This document shows, in pieces, positions 41,074 through 49,890 of a stretch of DNA of 54,525 bases; within the stretch, counting starts at the first letter, position 1, and each line of letters opens with the position of its first letter. The DNA is taken from contig NZ_PYMB01000026.1 in NCBI RefSeq assembly GCF_003026455.1, positions 1 to 54,525 of the forward strand. The letters run 5' to 3'. A program made the translations under genes and the position numbers. The notes beneath the pieces are model-generated. The model saw nothing but the letters and a program-made list of their open reading frames with translations. It searched no databases and was not told the DNA's origin. The stretch comes from Photobacterium rosenbergii. GTDB lineage: Bacteria; Pseudomonadota; Gammaproteobacteria; Enterobacterales; Vibrionaceae.

Positions 41074-42054
41074 TTATTGGCTGTCATCCAGTGAGTATGG
41101 CAAGGCTTGCTGTTGCCAAACACCTTCGGTGCCGGCTAGGCGGAAAGTCGTGCCTTCATCCAGATCGCTTGGCAGAACCACCAACGCGGTAGCTTGGCCA
41201 TCGTTAAACTGGTAGCCGGCGACAATGGTACCGCCTTTTCGCCAGTTCTCGCCGACGCTGCGCTCCAGGCTGTCACCTGCCTGCGGGCTGTTTTCTGCAG
41301 GGCCGCTGACGATGTACATTGCACGCTTGTTGATACCACGGTACTTAGCACGGGCTACTGTCTCCTGGCCGGTGTAGCAACCTTTGGTAAAACTGATGCC
41401 GTCCAGCGCCTGCAGGTTCACTGCCTGCGGGATGAACTCAAGCTCGGTTGCCGTATCCACGCGCGGGATCGCCGCAAGGATATCGTACAGATCCCACAAA
41501 CTGTCATCGCTCAGGACGGCAGAATCAGCAAGTTTGTTGGCAATAACGCCTGCAGCCTCGGCATTGAGTGCGAGTAACCAGCGTTGGCTGTCGACCTTCA
41601 CTGCAGTACCGCCATCGATAGCACGGACATCGCCTTCACCACCAAACAGTTGTGCGACCTGCGTATCGGCTTCGCTACCTGCAATACCCAGCAGGATATC
41701 GTTGCTGGCCTCGATATCGACCTTGGAGAAAATGGCGTACTTTTTCAGTTCAGGTAACTGGGTGTCCATGATGCTGCGACGCTGAAGGAAACCATAGCCA
41801 TCATTATGGTGGAATAGGCGGAAAACTGTACGAAGCTTGCCTTTGGCATCGCAGTGGCCGGCCAATGTGCTTTGGTCAGCAGCAAGGCCGACGACATCAC
41901 AGGTTACCTGACCGTGCAGGTATGATTTTTTGTCATCACCGATCAGGGTAACTAGTGCCCAGTTAGATAGCTCAATAAGAGCGAGTGAAGGCAGGGCATC
42001 GCCCGAAGATAGGGAGATACGATCAAAGTTGAGGTTTTCAGACCAGTTGCTCAT
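41074..42054 (-). CDS. ygfZ: tRNA-modifying/Fe-S protein YgfZ (folate-binding)
   Basis: A 326-residue homologue of the GcvT-like YgfZ, which binds tetrahydrofolate and supports Fe-S cluster assembly and repair, including MiaB activity. The signature KGCYTGQETVARAKYRG with the conserved cysteine is present, as is the NWALVTLIGDDKKSYLHGQVTCDV start. It diverges from sdhE with 304 bases between the starts. In E. coli ygfZ is also next to sdhE (ygfY). It is the first gene of the ygfZ-ybaK-lysR group. Confidence 0.94.
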   Translation of the reverse strand: MSNWSENLNFDRISLSSGDALPSLALIELSNWALVTLIGDDKKSYLHGQVTCDVVGLAADQSTLAGHCDAKGKLRTVFRLFHHNDGYGFLQRRSIMDTQLPELKKYAIFSKVDIEASNDILLGIAGSEADTQVAQLFGGEGDVRAIDGGTAVKVDSQRWLLALNAEAAGVIANKLADSAVLSDDSLWDLYDILAAIPRVDTATELEFIPQAVNLQALDGISFTKGCYTGQETVARAKYRGINKRAMYIVSGPAENSPQAGDSLERSVGENWRKGGTIVAGYQFNDGQATALVVLPSDLDEGTTFRLAGTEGVWQQQALPYSLDDSQ

Positions 42055-42358
42055 AAGACTTCCAGTTGAGAGACGTTGAAAGATGATGTGCGATTAATTT
42101 TCTCTATGTTAAAGCGACTGCTGGAATTTGTCAGCATAATACCCAAGGAAGCGGGTCAGATATTGCGGGCAGCACTGGCTGAATAGGGCAAGCCTTGCAA
42201 AATCGATCCCAGCTCTCAACTTGAGGCAATGTTTGTGCTACCTCATGGTCGCTGGCCAGACAGGCTGCTAGTATGGTGGGCATTGTTAACGCCCGGGGCC
42301 ATTGTTGTTTATTGATGCCTTTATCTGGCTGCCCCTGGATCAGTAATGAGGTTGTAAA
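42055..42358. other. gene-free divergent region between ygfZ and sdhE
   Basis: No convincing gene is seen. The minus-strand frame that covers most of it is mainly the antisense of sdhE. It presumably holds the promoters of both flanking genes, but no strong -35/-10 pair can be defined. Confidence 0.4.
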
Positions 42359-42619
42359 ATGTTGAGTGCAGACGAAAAAGCACGGGTTAAATGGGCATGC
42401 CGCCGCGGTATGCTGGAGTTGGATGTCATTATCATGCCGTTTTTCGAAGAGTGTTTCGATTCGCTCTCTGAGCAAGAGCAACTGGATTTTGTCTCCCTCC
42501 TGAAGTGTGATGATCCAGATCTGTTTACTTGGATGATGCAGCACGGCCGCAGTGAAAACCCGGCTCATGCCGCTATGGTCGATAAGATTGTCGCCCACAA
42601 CAACAGCAAGCTTCGCTGA
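42359..42619 (+). CDS. sdhE: FAD assembly factor SdhE
   Basis: An 86-residue protein that promotes covalent FAD attachment to succinate dehydrogenase and fumarate reductase flavoproteins. The conserved RGxxE motif is R16-G-M-L-E20 in CRRGMLELDVIIMPFFE. It is divergent from ygfZ and followed by an overlapping ygfX gene, matching the E. coli sdhE-ygfX (cptBA) arrangement. The start has GAGG eight bases upstream. Confidence 0.94.
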   Translation: MLSADEKARVKWACRRGMLELDVIIMPFFEECFDSLSEQEQLDFVSLLKCDDPDLFTWMMQHGRSENPAHAAMVDKIVAHNNSKLR

Positions 42620-43016
42620 TCTTACCCTAACACCCTCCTACCGATTAATCGGCGCGCTTGCATTGTTATATGCCAGCGCGCTGCTTCTATTGGCGCTCTG
42701 TGTGTTGCGCCAGACACTGCCTCTGCCGGCCTTTTTCGCCATCGCCTGGTGGTTGATAGATGAGTGGGGTAAACGTCTAGTAGATGTCTGCAATTTGGTA
42801 GGACGGTTGCAGATTTCTGGGCCGGGGGACATTCGTTGGCAGGGCCAAGTTTGGACTTTACGTACCGTTCGAATTCGTACCTCCCAGATTTTACTGTGGC
42901 ATCTTGAGGGGGAGGGTGGCCGAAGGTGGTTACCGATTTGCCCCGATAGTTGTAATCACGCCGGCTATCGTTCGCTGGCGCTATATTCCCATCACTATCG
43001 GGCTATATCCGAATAA
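42567..43016 (+). CDS. ygfX: YgfX family protein (partner of SdhE)
   Basis: A hydrophobic small protein with two closely spaced membrane helices in about residues 30-75 followed by a soluble domain containing QISGPGDIRWQGQVWTLRTVR. This matches the YgfX/CptA family, which in E. coli forms a toxin-like pair with SdhE that affects the cytoskeleton. The true start is uncertain: ATG 42567 gives 149 residues and a 53-base overlap with sdhE, TTG 42588 gives a shorter overlap. The sequence is diverged, so the assignment relies on position as well as motifs. Confidence 0.75.
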   Translation: MPLWSIRLSPTTTASFADLTLTPSYRLIGALALLYASALLLLALCVLRQTLPLPAFFAIAWWLIDEWGKRLVDVCNLVGRLQISGPGDIRWQGQVWTLRTVRIRTSQILLWHLEGEGGRRWLPICPDSCNHAGYRSLALYSHHYRAISE

Positions 43017-43046
43017 AAAAACGAGCGCTTGTGCGCCCGCTTTTTT
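43016..43046. terminator. likely bidirectional terminator between ygfX and nadB
   Basis: An imperfect stem of A-rich and GC-rich arms (AACGAGCGC and GCGCCCGCTT, loop TTGT), with an A-run before and T-run after, lies between the convergent ygfX and nadB genes. Confidence 0.75.
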
Positions 43047-43077
43047 ACCCGTTATTCCTGCAATTGCTCTTAGGTTG

Positions 43078-44694
43078 TTATAGCTGCTCTGGGACCAATA
43101 CCGTTGGTTTGGCCTCGCCCGACGTTTCCGGGTGATCGAGGGTATAGTGCAGGCCGAGGCTTTCTTTTCGCTCTAGGGCGCAACGGACCATCAGCTCGGC
43201 AACCTGAAGCAGGTTACGCAGCTCGAGCAGGTTGTTCGATACTTTGAAGTTGCTGTAGTACTCGTCGGTTTCGTCTTTGAGAAGTTGGATACGGCGCATG
43301 GCTCGCTCAAGACGCTTGGTAGTACGGACAATACCCATGTAGTCCCACATGAACAGGCGCAGCTCGTGCCAGTTGTGCTGGATCACGACTTCTTCATCAG
43401 AGCAGCTGACCTGGCTTTCATCCCAGCAAGGCAAGGAAGGTGGCAACTCGACGCTTGCCATTTTTTCGGCAATGCTTTCTGCGGCTGACCATGCATAGAC
43501 CACACACTCCAGCAATGAGTTGGAGGCCATACGGTTGGCACCGTGTAGGCCGGTGTAGCTCACTTCGCCGATAGCATATAGGCCATCAAGGTCGGTCTGG
43601 CCCTGTTTGTCGACAACAACACCGCCACAGGTGTAGTGGGCGGCAGGAACAATAGGGATTGGCTCTTTGGTGATATCAATGCTGAAGGTAAGCAGCTTCT
43701 CGTAAATGGTCGGGAAGTGCTTGGTGACGAACTCGGCCGGCTTATGGCTGATATCGAGGTACATGCAATCGGCACCGAGGCGCTTCATTTCGAAGTCGAT
43801 GGCGCGGGCAACCACATCGCGCGGAGCCAGTTCGCCCCGTTCATCGAAATCTTTCATAAACCGTGAACCGTCCGGGCGGCGCAGGTAGGCGCCTTCACCG
43901 CGTAGGGCTTCGGTGAGCAGGAAGTTACGGGCGTCTGGGTGGAACAGGCAAGTAGGGTGGAACTGGTTAAATTCGAGGTTGGCGACACGGCAACCTGCAC
44001 GCCAGGCCATGGCGATGCCATCACCAGATGAAACATCCGGGTTGGAAGTATATTGGTAGACCTTAGAGGCCCCACCGGTTGCCAGTACGACAAACTTGGC
44101 TCTGACCGTCTCTACCGCTTCGAGGTTACGGTTCCAGACATAGGCTCCCAGTATCCGGTTCGGCTGGTCGGTATGGCCCAGTTTGTGGGTGGTGATCAGG
44201 TCAAGGGCATTATGGCGTTCCAGCACCTCGATATTTGGGTGGTTGTGAACATTATCCTGTAATGAATTCTGTACTGCCATTCCGGTGGCATCGGCAGCGT
44301 GAAGAATACGGCGGTGGCTGTGCCCACCTTCGCGGGTCAAATGGTAACGCGGCGCATCATCGCTGTCGCTTTCCTCGCGGTCAAATGGGACCCCGCCATC
44401 GATCAGCCATTGGACACAGTGCTTGGCATTCTCGGCAATGAAGCGCACTACGTCTTCGTCACATAAATGTGCACCGGCTATCTGGGTGTCCTCGACGTGG
44501 GAGTCGACACTGTCAGACTCATCGAAGACAGCGGCAATGCCGCCTTGGGCATAGAAGGTTGCTCCTTCGCTACGCGGTCCCTTGCTCAGGACGATCACTT
44601 TACCCATGGGTGCCAGTCGAAGGGCCAGTGACAGTCCTGCTGCACCACTACCAACAACAAGTACATCGCATTGATGTTCACGGTTTTCGTTCAT
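43078..44694 (-). CDS. nadB: L-aspartate oxidase
   Basis: NadB oxidises aspartate to iminoaspartate, the first step of de novo NAD synthesis. The 538-residue flavoprotein has the FAD motif VLVVGSGAAGLSLALRLAP, FYAQGGIAAV, SSGDGIAMAWRAGCRVANLEFNQFHPT and the C-terminal YGLH-like SYTGLHGANRMASNSLLECVVYA. An open frame runs 16 codons further upstream, but ATG 44694 gives the family start MNENREHQCDVLVVG. It is divergent from rpoE, the standard enterobacterial arrangement. The 401-base gap holds the rpoE promoter and no other gene. Confidence 0.96.
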   Translation of the reverse strand: MNENREHQCDVLVVGSGAAGLSLALRLAPMGKVIVLSKGPRSEGATFYAQGGIAAVFDESDSVDSHVEDTQIAGAHLCDEDVVRFIAENAKHCVQWLIDGGVPFDREESDSDDAPRYHLTREGGHSHRRILHAADATGMAVQNSLQDNVHNHPNIEVLERHNALDLITTHKLGHTDQPNRILGAYVWNRNLEAVETVRAKFVVLATGGASKVYQYTSNPDVSSGDGIAMAWRAGCRVANLEFNQFHPTCLFHPDARNFLLTEALRGEGAYLRRPDGSRFMKDFDERGELAPRDVVARAIDFEMKRLGADCMYLDISHKPAEFVTKHFPTIYEKLLTFSIDITKEPIPIVPAAHYTCGGVVVDKQGQTDLDGLYAIGEVSYTGLHGANRMASNSLLECVVYAWSAAESIAEKMASVELPPSLPCWDESQVSCSDEEVVIQHNWHELRLFMWDYMGIVRTTKRLERAMRRIQLLKDETDEYYSNFKVSNNLLELRNLLQVAELMVRCALERKESLGLHYTLDHPETSGEAKPTVLVPEQL

Positions 44695-44897
44695 AATGAT
44701 TTCATATCCCTGTGGTAATCCCACTATCTTACCAAATTCCACTCATTTTGTTCATTTTTGACGGATGGTTCACAAATCACCCTTCATAAGCGATATAATG
44801 CACAAATCAGCGTTATCAAAGCGTGCATCGAGCAGTCATACTGCTTTAATACAATGGAAAAATCGCGCACTATTATTGAGAAATTATGTTTTCGTCG

Positions 44898-44925
44898 GGA
44901 ACTTTGTCAGTAACCCCGGGTCTTA
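44898..44925 (+). promoter_or_regulatory. sigma-E type promoter of rpoE
   Basis: GGAACTT (44898-44904) and TCTTA (44921-44925) are separated by 16 bases, matching the extracytoplasmic sigma-E consensus (GGAACTT-N15/16-TCTNA). It lies about 165 bases upstream of the rpoE start. This supports autoregulation of the rpoE operon. Further sigma70 promoters are likely but not evident. A CCCG...CGGGTTT hairpin at about 44975-44995 lies downstream in the leader. Confidence 0.75.
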
Positions 44926-45095
44926 AATAGTGCTCACGCTCATACATTTTTATCATATTGTTTTGATTGAGCATGCCCGTCATAGCTAGGCGGGTTTGGC
45001 ACAAGGTGTACTAGCAAGAAGAGTTTGTTTTTTGGTTTTTAGCCGGAACAACTGATAAAAGTGCGGGTGAAATTGATATAGGAGTACACGCTCGA

Positions 45096-45674
45096 ATGAG
45101 CGAGCAGCAAACTGATCAGGTATTAATTGAGCGGGTACAGCGTGGTGACAAGCAGGCATTTAACTTACTGGTAGTGAAATACCAGAACAAAGTGTGCAAC
45201 CTGGTTGCCAGATATGTCAGCAACTCTGGTGATGTGCCGGATGTCGCTCAGGAAGCATTTATTAAGGCGTACCGGGCTTTGCCTACCTTCCGGGGGGAGA
45301 GTGCGTTTTATACATGGCTGTATCGTATTGCTGTCAATACAGCAAAAAACTATTTAGTGGCTCAGGGGCGCCGTCCGCCTGCCTCCGATGTGGATGCAGA
45401 GGATGCGGAATATTATGAAAGTGGCAATGCACTGAAAGAAATTTCGAACCCTGAGAACCAAATGTTGTCTGATGAATTAAGGCGGGTAGTTTTCAGTACC
45501 ATTGAAGGATTACCGGATGATCTCAAAACTGCGATCACCTTACGCGAGCTGGAAGGCTTAAGCTATGAGGAAATTGCAGAGGTCATGGGGTGTCCCGTCG
45601 GTACAGTTCGCTCCCGAATATTTCGTGCGCGAGAGGCGGTTGAAAAACGTATTCGACCTCTTACACAGCGATAG
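45096..45674 (+). CDS. rpoE: extracytoplasmic stress sigma factor RpoE
   Basis: A 192-residue ECF sigma factor that directs RNA polymerase to genes for outer-membrane and periplasmic protein quality control. The start MSEQQTDQVLIERVQRGDKQAFNLLV, region 2 motif DVAQEAFIKAYRALPTFRGESAFYTWLYRIA and region 4 helix-turn-helix LSYEEIAEVMGCPVGTVRSRIFRAR are essentially enteric. It is the first gene of rpoE-rseA-rseB-rseC and is divergent from nadB. rseA follows after 23 bases. Confidence 0.97.
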   Translation: MSEQQTDQVLIERVQRGDKQAFNLLVVKYQNKVCNLVARYVSNSGDVPDVAQEAFIKAYRALPTFRGESAFYTWLYRIAVNTAKNYLVAQGRRPPASDVDAEDAEYYESGNALKEISNPENQMLSDELRRVVFSTIEGLPDDLKTAITLRELEGLSYEEIAEVMGCPVGTVRSRIFRAREAVEKRIRPLTQR

Positions 45675-45697
45675 TGTTGGGCCAAACGGTGAAAAAG

Positions 45698-46357
45698 ATG
45701 GCTGATAAAGAAAAAATCTCGTCATTGCTTGATGGCGAAGAGCTGGATCAGGGCATTATTAATGCATTGGCTGTCGATGAAGACAGTCAGCAGACCTGGC
45801 AGAACTTCAACCTTATTGGTGATGTGATGCGCGGGGAAGCACCGCAAAACAAGGAATGGGATATTGCGGCTAAGGTAGCACTGGCGCTGGAAGATGAACC
45901 TGCTCATACAGGTCAGATACAGGCAGAGCCTGCCTCTGTGGTTTCGATTGCCACGGCGCGTGAGGCGCGGGTTGAGGAATCTCAGCCGACACCTCAGCAA
46001 GCCAAACGTAAAATGCCGGCTTGGTTAACCCAATTCGGACAGGTCGCGGTTGCCGCAAGTGTTTCTCTGGCAGTGATTGTTGGTGTCCAACAATACAACG
46101 GCGGTGAAGAGTCTTTGACTACGTCGACAGGGGAAGCACAACTACCCGTTTTAGAAACTATTCCGTTTGCGGGCACTGCTGAACCTGTAAGTTTGACACG
46201 TGATTCTGTTCGCTCGAACCGCCATGCCGGGCCGAGTGAAGAGCAGGTGATGGAACAACGTCGCCGCATCAATGCCATGCTACAGGATTATGAATTACAG
46301 CTTCGTCTCAATGCGGAAGACGGTTCTATTGACCGTACTATGCTCGAAGTGAATTAA
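45698..46357 (+). CDS. rseA: sigma-E anti-sigma factor RseA
   Basis: A single-pass inner-membrane protein that binds and inhibits RpoE and is destroyed by DegS and RseP under envelope stress. The 219-residue product has a cytoplasmic N-terminal domain (MADKEKISSLLDGEELDQG) and the transmembrane segment at about 113-137 (LTQFGQVAVAASVSLAVIVGVQQY), then a periplasmic domain. A GTG at 45674 overlaps the rpoE stop and gives eight more residues. ATG 45698 is preferred because it matches the RseA start. rseB follows 14 bases later. Confidence 0.93.
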   Translation: MADKEKISSLLDGEELDQGIINALAVDEDSQQTWQNFNLIGDVMRGEAPQNKEWDIAAKVALALEDEPAHTGQIQAEPASVVSIATAREARVEESQPTPQQAKRKMPAWLTQFGQVAVAASVSLAVIVGVQQYNGGEESLTTSTGEAQLPVLETIPFAGTAEPVSLTRDSVRSNRHAGPSEEQVMEQRRRINAMLQDYELQLRLNAEDGSIDRTMLEVN

Positions 46358-46371
46358 TCGATGGCGGATAA

Positions 46372-47346
46372 ATGAAGAGACTCCTGGTCGGTGTATTGAC
46401 ACTGGTCAGCCTCGCGATGCCGTGCCAAGCCTCTGCGGAAGAACCGGTTTCTTCTGCCGAGGCTTTGTTGCATCAAATGGACGAGGCTAGCCGTAAGCTC
46501 AGTTATGAGTTGTCGTATATCTTAATCAAGAAAAACAGTATCGAACCCCTGCGTTATCGCCATGCTCTGGAAGATGGCGAGACCTATGCACACCTTGTTT
46601 ACCTCAGTGGCCCACCACGAGAAGTGATCCAGCGTGGTGATGAAGTTAGCTACTTCGAACCAGGTTTGGACCCGTTCACCATCGACAGCAACAAGATGGT
46701 GGCGCCCTTGCCGCCGATCATGAAAACCGACATCAATGAGCTGGCTGGCTACTACGACTTTATCTCGATGGGGCGTGCCCGAGAGGCAGGCGTAGCTTGT
46801 GATGTGGTACGTATTGCGCCTAAAGATGGTGCCCGCTATTCCTACCTGTTGTGGATTGATACTCGCAGCAAATTGGTGATGCGTGCCGACTTACTCGACC
46901 GTGACGGCGAGCCGCTGGAGCAGTACCGCGCGGTATCGTATGTCATCAACCCGAAAGTGGCCGATGTACTGAAAAGCTTGAAAACGGTTGAGCTACCCGC
47001 CGTAGTGCAACTACCTCCTCAGCCACAGGCCGAACTTGATTGGCAGGTGAATTGGCTACCTCAAGGTTTCGAGTCGATTTCCCGCAATCGTCACCGGCTG
47101 ATGATGACCGAGCGCCCAGTCGAGAGCAAAATGTACAGCGATGGCCTGTTCAGTTTCTCCATTTATATCTCTTCGGCAGATAACTTTACTGTTAGGGAGC
47201 AATTGGTGCGCCAAGGCCGCCGTACCCTGCACAGCTATCTGATGAACGACAAAGAAGTCACGGTGGTTGGGGACATCCCTCCAGCAACAGCACGCCGGGT
47301 AGCGGAGTCTGTGGTGTTTGATGCGGCGGGGAGCCAAACCCCATGA
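46372..47346 (+). CDS. rseB: periplasmic sigma-E regulatory protein RseB
   Basis: RseB binds the periplasmic domain of RseA and senses lipoproteins and lipopolysaccharide, protecting RseA from DegS. The 324-residue protein begins with a signal peptide (residues 1-22, cleaved near CQASA/EEP). The N-terminal LolA-like lobe and C-terminal lobe MUCB/RseB signatures (QLPPQPQAELDWQVNWLPQGFE; SDGLFSFSIYI) are present. Its stop overlaps the rseC start by 4 bases. Confidence 0.95.
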   Translation: MKRLLVGVLTLVSLAMPCQASAEEPVSSAEALLHQMDEASRKLSYELSYILIKKNSIEPLRYRHALEDGETYAHLVYLSGPPREVIQRGDEVSYFEPGLDPFTIDSNKMVAPLPPIMKTDINELAGYYDFISMGRAREAGVACDVVRIAPKDGARYSYLLWIDTRSKLVMRADLLDRDGEPLEQYRAVSYVINPKVADVLKSLKTVELPAVVQLPPQPQAELDWQVNWLPQGFESISRNRHRLMMTERPVESKMYSDGLFSFSIYISSADNFTVREQLVRQGRRTLHSYLMNDKEVTVVGDIPPATARRVAESVVFDAAGSQTP

Positions 47347-47840
47347 TGCGCTCCCTCGCTGAAGTGATTGCTGCCAAGCCCGGCGAGATCACTGTCAGCT
47401 GTCAGCAGCAAACGAGTTGCGGCAGCTGTGCTTCCCGCGATAGCTGCGGTACCGGCATTGTCAGCAAGGCATTGCCGGGACGCCAGCACCAACTCAAAAT
47501 AGCGACCGATAAACCGGCCAAGGTCGGTGATGTGGTCGAAATCGGTTTGTCCGAACGCAGTATGCTTCATTCCGCCGCACTGGTTTATGTGCTGCCTTTG
47601 CTATGCTTAGTGCTAGGTGCAGCACTGGGCCAGTGGTGGTTTGTGGTGCTGGCTGGTGGCGGAGAGTTGGGAGTGATCCTGACTGCGCTTGGCTGTGCAG
47701 CCTTTGGTTTATGGCTGGCAAGGCGTCTGGCGGTGCGGGTTGAAGGGGATTTAGCCTACAAACCTCACCTTATTCGGGTACTGGGAAGTCCGGTTTCTGC
47801 AGAGTTGGCGATAAATGGCGCATCGAAAGATAGCGACTAG
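47343..47840 (+). CDS. rseC: SoxR-reducing / sigma-E accessory protein RseC
   Basis: A 165-residue inner-membrane protein with an N-terminal cytoplasmic cysteine cluster (CQQQTSCGSCASRDSCG, about residues 20-36) and two transmembrane helices at about 78-130. RseC is a positive modulator of sigma-E in E. coli and belongs to the RseC/MucC family, whose Rhodobacter member participates in reducing SoxR. The start overlaps rseB (ATGA). lepA begins 79 bases after and is conserved as the neighbour. Confidence 0.9.
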   Translation: MMRSLAEVIAAKPGEITVSCQQQTSCGSCASRDSCGTGIVSKALPGRQHQLKIATDKPAKVGDVVEIGLSERSMLHSAALVYVLPLLCLVLGAALGQWWFVVLAGGGELGVILTALGCAAFGLWLARRLAVRVEGDLAYKPHLIRVLGSPVSAELAINGASKDSD

Positions 47841-47919
47841 CGGCGAAATTCGGTAGAATCCGTCAACTTGATCTGTAGATCCCATTCATTTATTAATCAC
47901 GAGTTAGTCACGCCAATTC

Positions 47920-49716
47920 ATGAAGCACATTCGTAACTTTTCGATTATTGCACATATCGACCATGGTAAGTCGACCCTATCCGACCGTCTGATTCAAGTC
48001 TGTGGCGGCCTTTCCGATCGTGAAATGGCTGCTCAGGTTCTTGATTCCATGGATCTTGAACGCGAACGCGGTATTACCATCAAGGCTCAGAGCGTGACGC
48101 TCGACTATAAAGCCAAAGATGGTGAAACCTATCAGCTTAACTTTATCGACACCCCGGGACACGTAGACTTCTCATACGAAGTATCTCGCTCCCTGGCGGC
48201 CTGTGAAGGTGCGCTGCTGGTAGTTGATGCCGGCCAAGGGGTAGAAGCCCAGACATTGGCTAACTGTTACACCGCCATCGAAATGGATCTGGAAGTAGTG
48301 CCAATCTTGAACAAGATTGACCTACCAGCTGCCGATCCTGAGCGCGTAGCAGAAGAGATTGAAGAAATCGTTGGTATCGACGCCCTGGAAGCAACTCGCT
48401 GTTCAGCGAAGACTGGTTTGGGTGTTGAGGATGTTCTAGAGAACATCGTTACTGCGATCCCTGCGCCGGAAGGCGACCCTGAAGCACCGCTTCAGGCACT
48501 GATCATCGACTCTTGGTTCGATAACTACCTTGGTGTTGTTTCTTTGGTTCGTATCAAAAACGGTCAACTGAAGAAGAATGACAAGATCAAGGTTATGAGT
48601 ACTGGCCAGGTTTGGGGTGTAGACCGTATCGGTATCTTCACACCGAAACAGGTTGATACAGATATCCTGCGTACCGGTGAGGTAGGTTGGGTTGTTTGTG
48701 GTATCAAGGACATCCTTGGTGCGCCAGTCGGTGATACCTTGACTCATGCCAAGCATGGCAGTGAGACACCGTTGCCAGGTTTCCAGAAAGTGAAGCCTCA
48801 GGTTTACGCTGGCCTATTCCCGGTATCTTCTGACGATTACGAGAACTTCCGTGATGCACTGGGCAAGCTGAGCCTGAATGATGCTTCACTGTTCTACGAG
48901 CCAGAAAGCTCTGCAGCATTGGGCTTCGGTTTCCGTTGTGGCTTCCTAGGGATGCTACACATGGAAATTATCCAGGAGCGCTTGGAGCGTGAATACGACC
49001 TGGATCTGATCACCACGGCACCGACAGTAGTGTACGAGGTGAAGAAGACCGATGGCACCCAGATCTACGTTGATAGCCCGTCTAAGCTACCGGCTGTGAA
49101 TGACATTGAAGTTGTCGGTGAGCCTATCGCCCGCTGTAACATCCTGGTACCGAGTGAATACCTGGGTAACGTGATCACCCTATGTGTTGAGAAGCGTGGT
49201 ATGCAGGTGGATATGGTTTACCACGGCAACCAGGTTGCTCTGACATACGATATCCCGATGTCAGAAGTTGTTCTGGATTTCTTCGACCGCCTGAAGTCAA
49301 CGTCTCGTGGCTACGCGTCACTGGATTACAACTTCCAGCGCTATGAAGAATCTGACATGGTACGTGTCGATATCCTGCTTAACGGCGACCGTGTTGATGC
49401 GCTGGCGATTATCACTCACAAAGATAATGCTCAGTACCGTGGTCGTGACCTGGTTGAGAAAATGAAGGAATTCATTCCTCGCCAGATGTTCGATATCGCT
49501 ATCCAGGCGGCTATCGGCAACCACATCATCGCGCGTTCGACGGTGAAGCAGTTGCGTAAGAACGTTATCGCCAAGTGTTACGGTGGTGACGTGAGCCGTA
49601 AGAAGAAACTCCTGCAGAAGCAGAAGGAAGGTAAGAAGCGAATGAAGCAGATCGGTAACGTCGAACTGCCACAGGAAGCTTTCCTTGCTATCTTGCACGT
49701 AGGTAAAGACAAGTAA
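47920..49716 (+). CDS. lepA: elongation factor 4 (LepA), ribosome back-translocase GTPase
   Basis: A 598-residue translational GTPase related to EF-G. The GTP-binding motifs are AHIDHGKSTL (G1), DTPGHVDF (G3) and NKIDLP (G4). The EF4-specific C-terminal domain includes AIGNHIIARSTVKQLRKNVIAKCYGGDVSRKKKLLQ, where conserved residues contact tRNA. It is typically next to lepB as here. The start MKHIRNFSIIAHIDHGKST is standard. Confidence 0.97.
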   Translation: MKHIRNFSIIAHIDHGKSTLSDRLIQVCGGLSDREMAAQVLDSMDLERERGITIKAQSVTLDYKAKDGETYQLNFIDTPGHVDFSYEVSRSLAACEGALLVVDAGQGVEAQTLANCYTAIEMDLEVVPILNKIDLPAADPERVAEEIEEIVGIDALEATRCSAKTGLGVEDVLENIVTAIPAPEGDPEAPLQALIIDSWFDNYLGVVSLVRIKNGQLKKNDKIKVMSTGQVWGVDRIGIFTPKQVDTDILRTGEVGWVVCGIKDILGAPVGDTLTHAKHGSETPLPGFQKVKPQVYAGLFPVSSDDYENFRDALGKLSLNDASLFYEPESSAALGFGFRCGFLGMLHMEIIQERLEREYDLDLITTAPTVVYEVKKTDGTQIYVDSPSKLPAVNDIEVVGEPIARCNILVPSEYLGNVITLCVEKRGMQVDMVYHGNQVALTYDIPMSEVVLDFFDRLKSTSRGYASLDYNFQRYEESDMVRVDILLNGDRVDALAIITHKDNAQYRGRDLVEKMKEFIPRQMFDIAIQAAIGNHIIARSTVKQLRKNVIAKCYGGDVSRKKKLLQKQKEGKKRMKQIGNVELPQEAFLAILHVGKDK

Positions 49717-49790
49717 TTATAACTTATTGTTATCTCTGGACGCTTTTGTGTTCACCTTGCTACCATTAGCAAAGACATTGATAACAAAAT

Positions 49791-49819
49791 CAATGCAGCA
49801 GGCCCGTCTTGCTGCATTG
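49791..49819. other. 10-bp stem-loop in the lepA-lepB gap
   Basis: CAATGCAGCA (49791-49800) and TGCTGCATTG (49810-49819) form a perfect stem with a 9-base loop. No T-run follows, so a terminator is unlikely. It lies about 70 bases before lepB and could affect mRNA stability or partial termination between lepA and lepB. Confidence 0.5.
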
Positions 49820-49890
49820 TTATATCGAGTGGGCTGTAACGGCATACGCTGCTGCCGCCCGCTCGGTAATTGATATAAGTAGGGAAGATA

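Noticed and set aside
42131..42598. 155-residue minus-strand frame opposite sdhE
   Set aside because: Most of it is antisense to the clear sdhE gene, and the remaining part has no family features or ribosome site.
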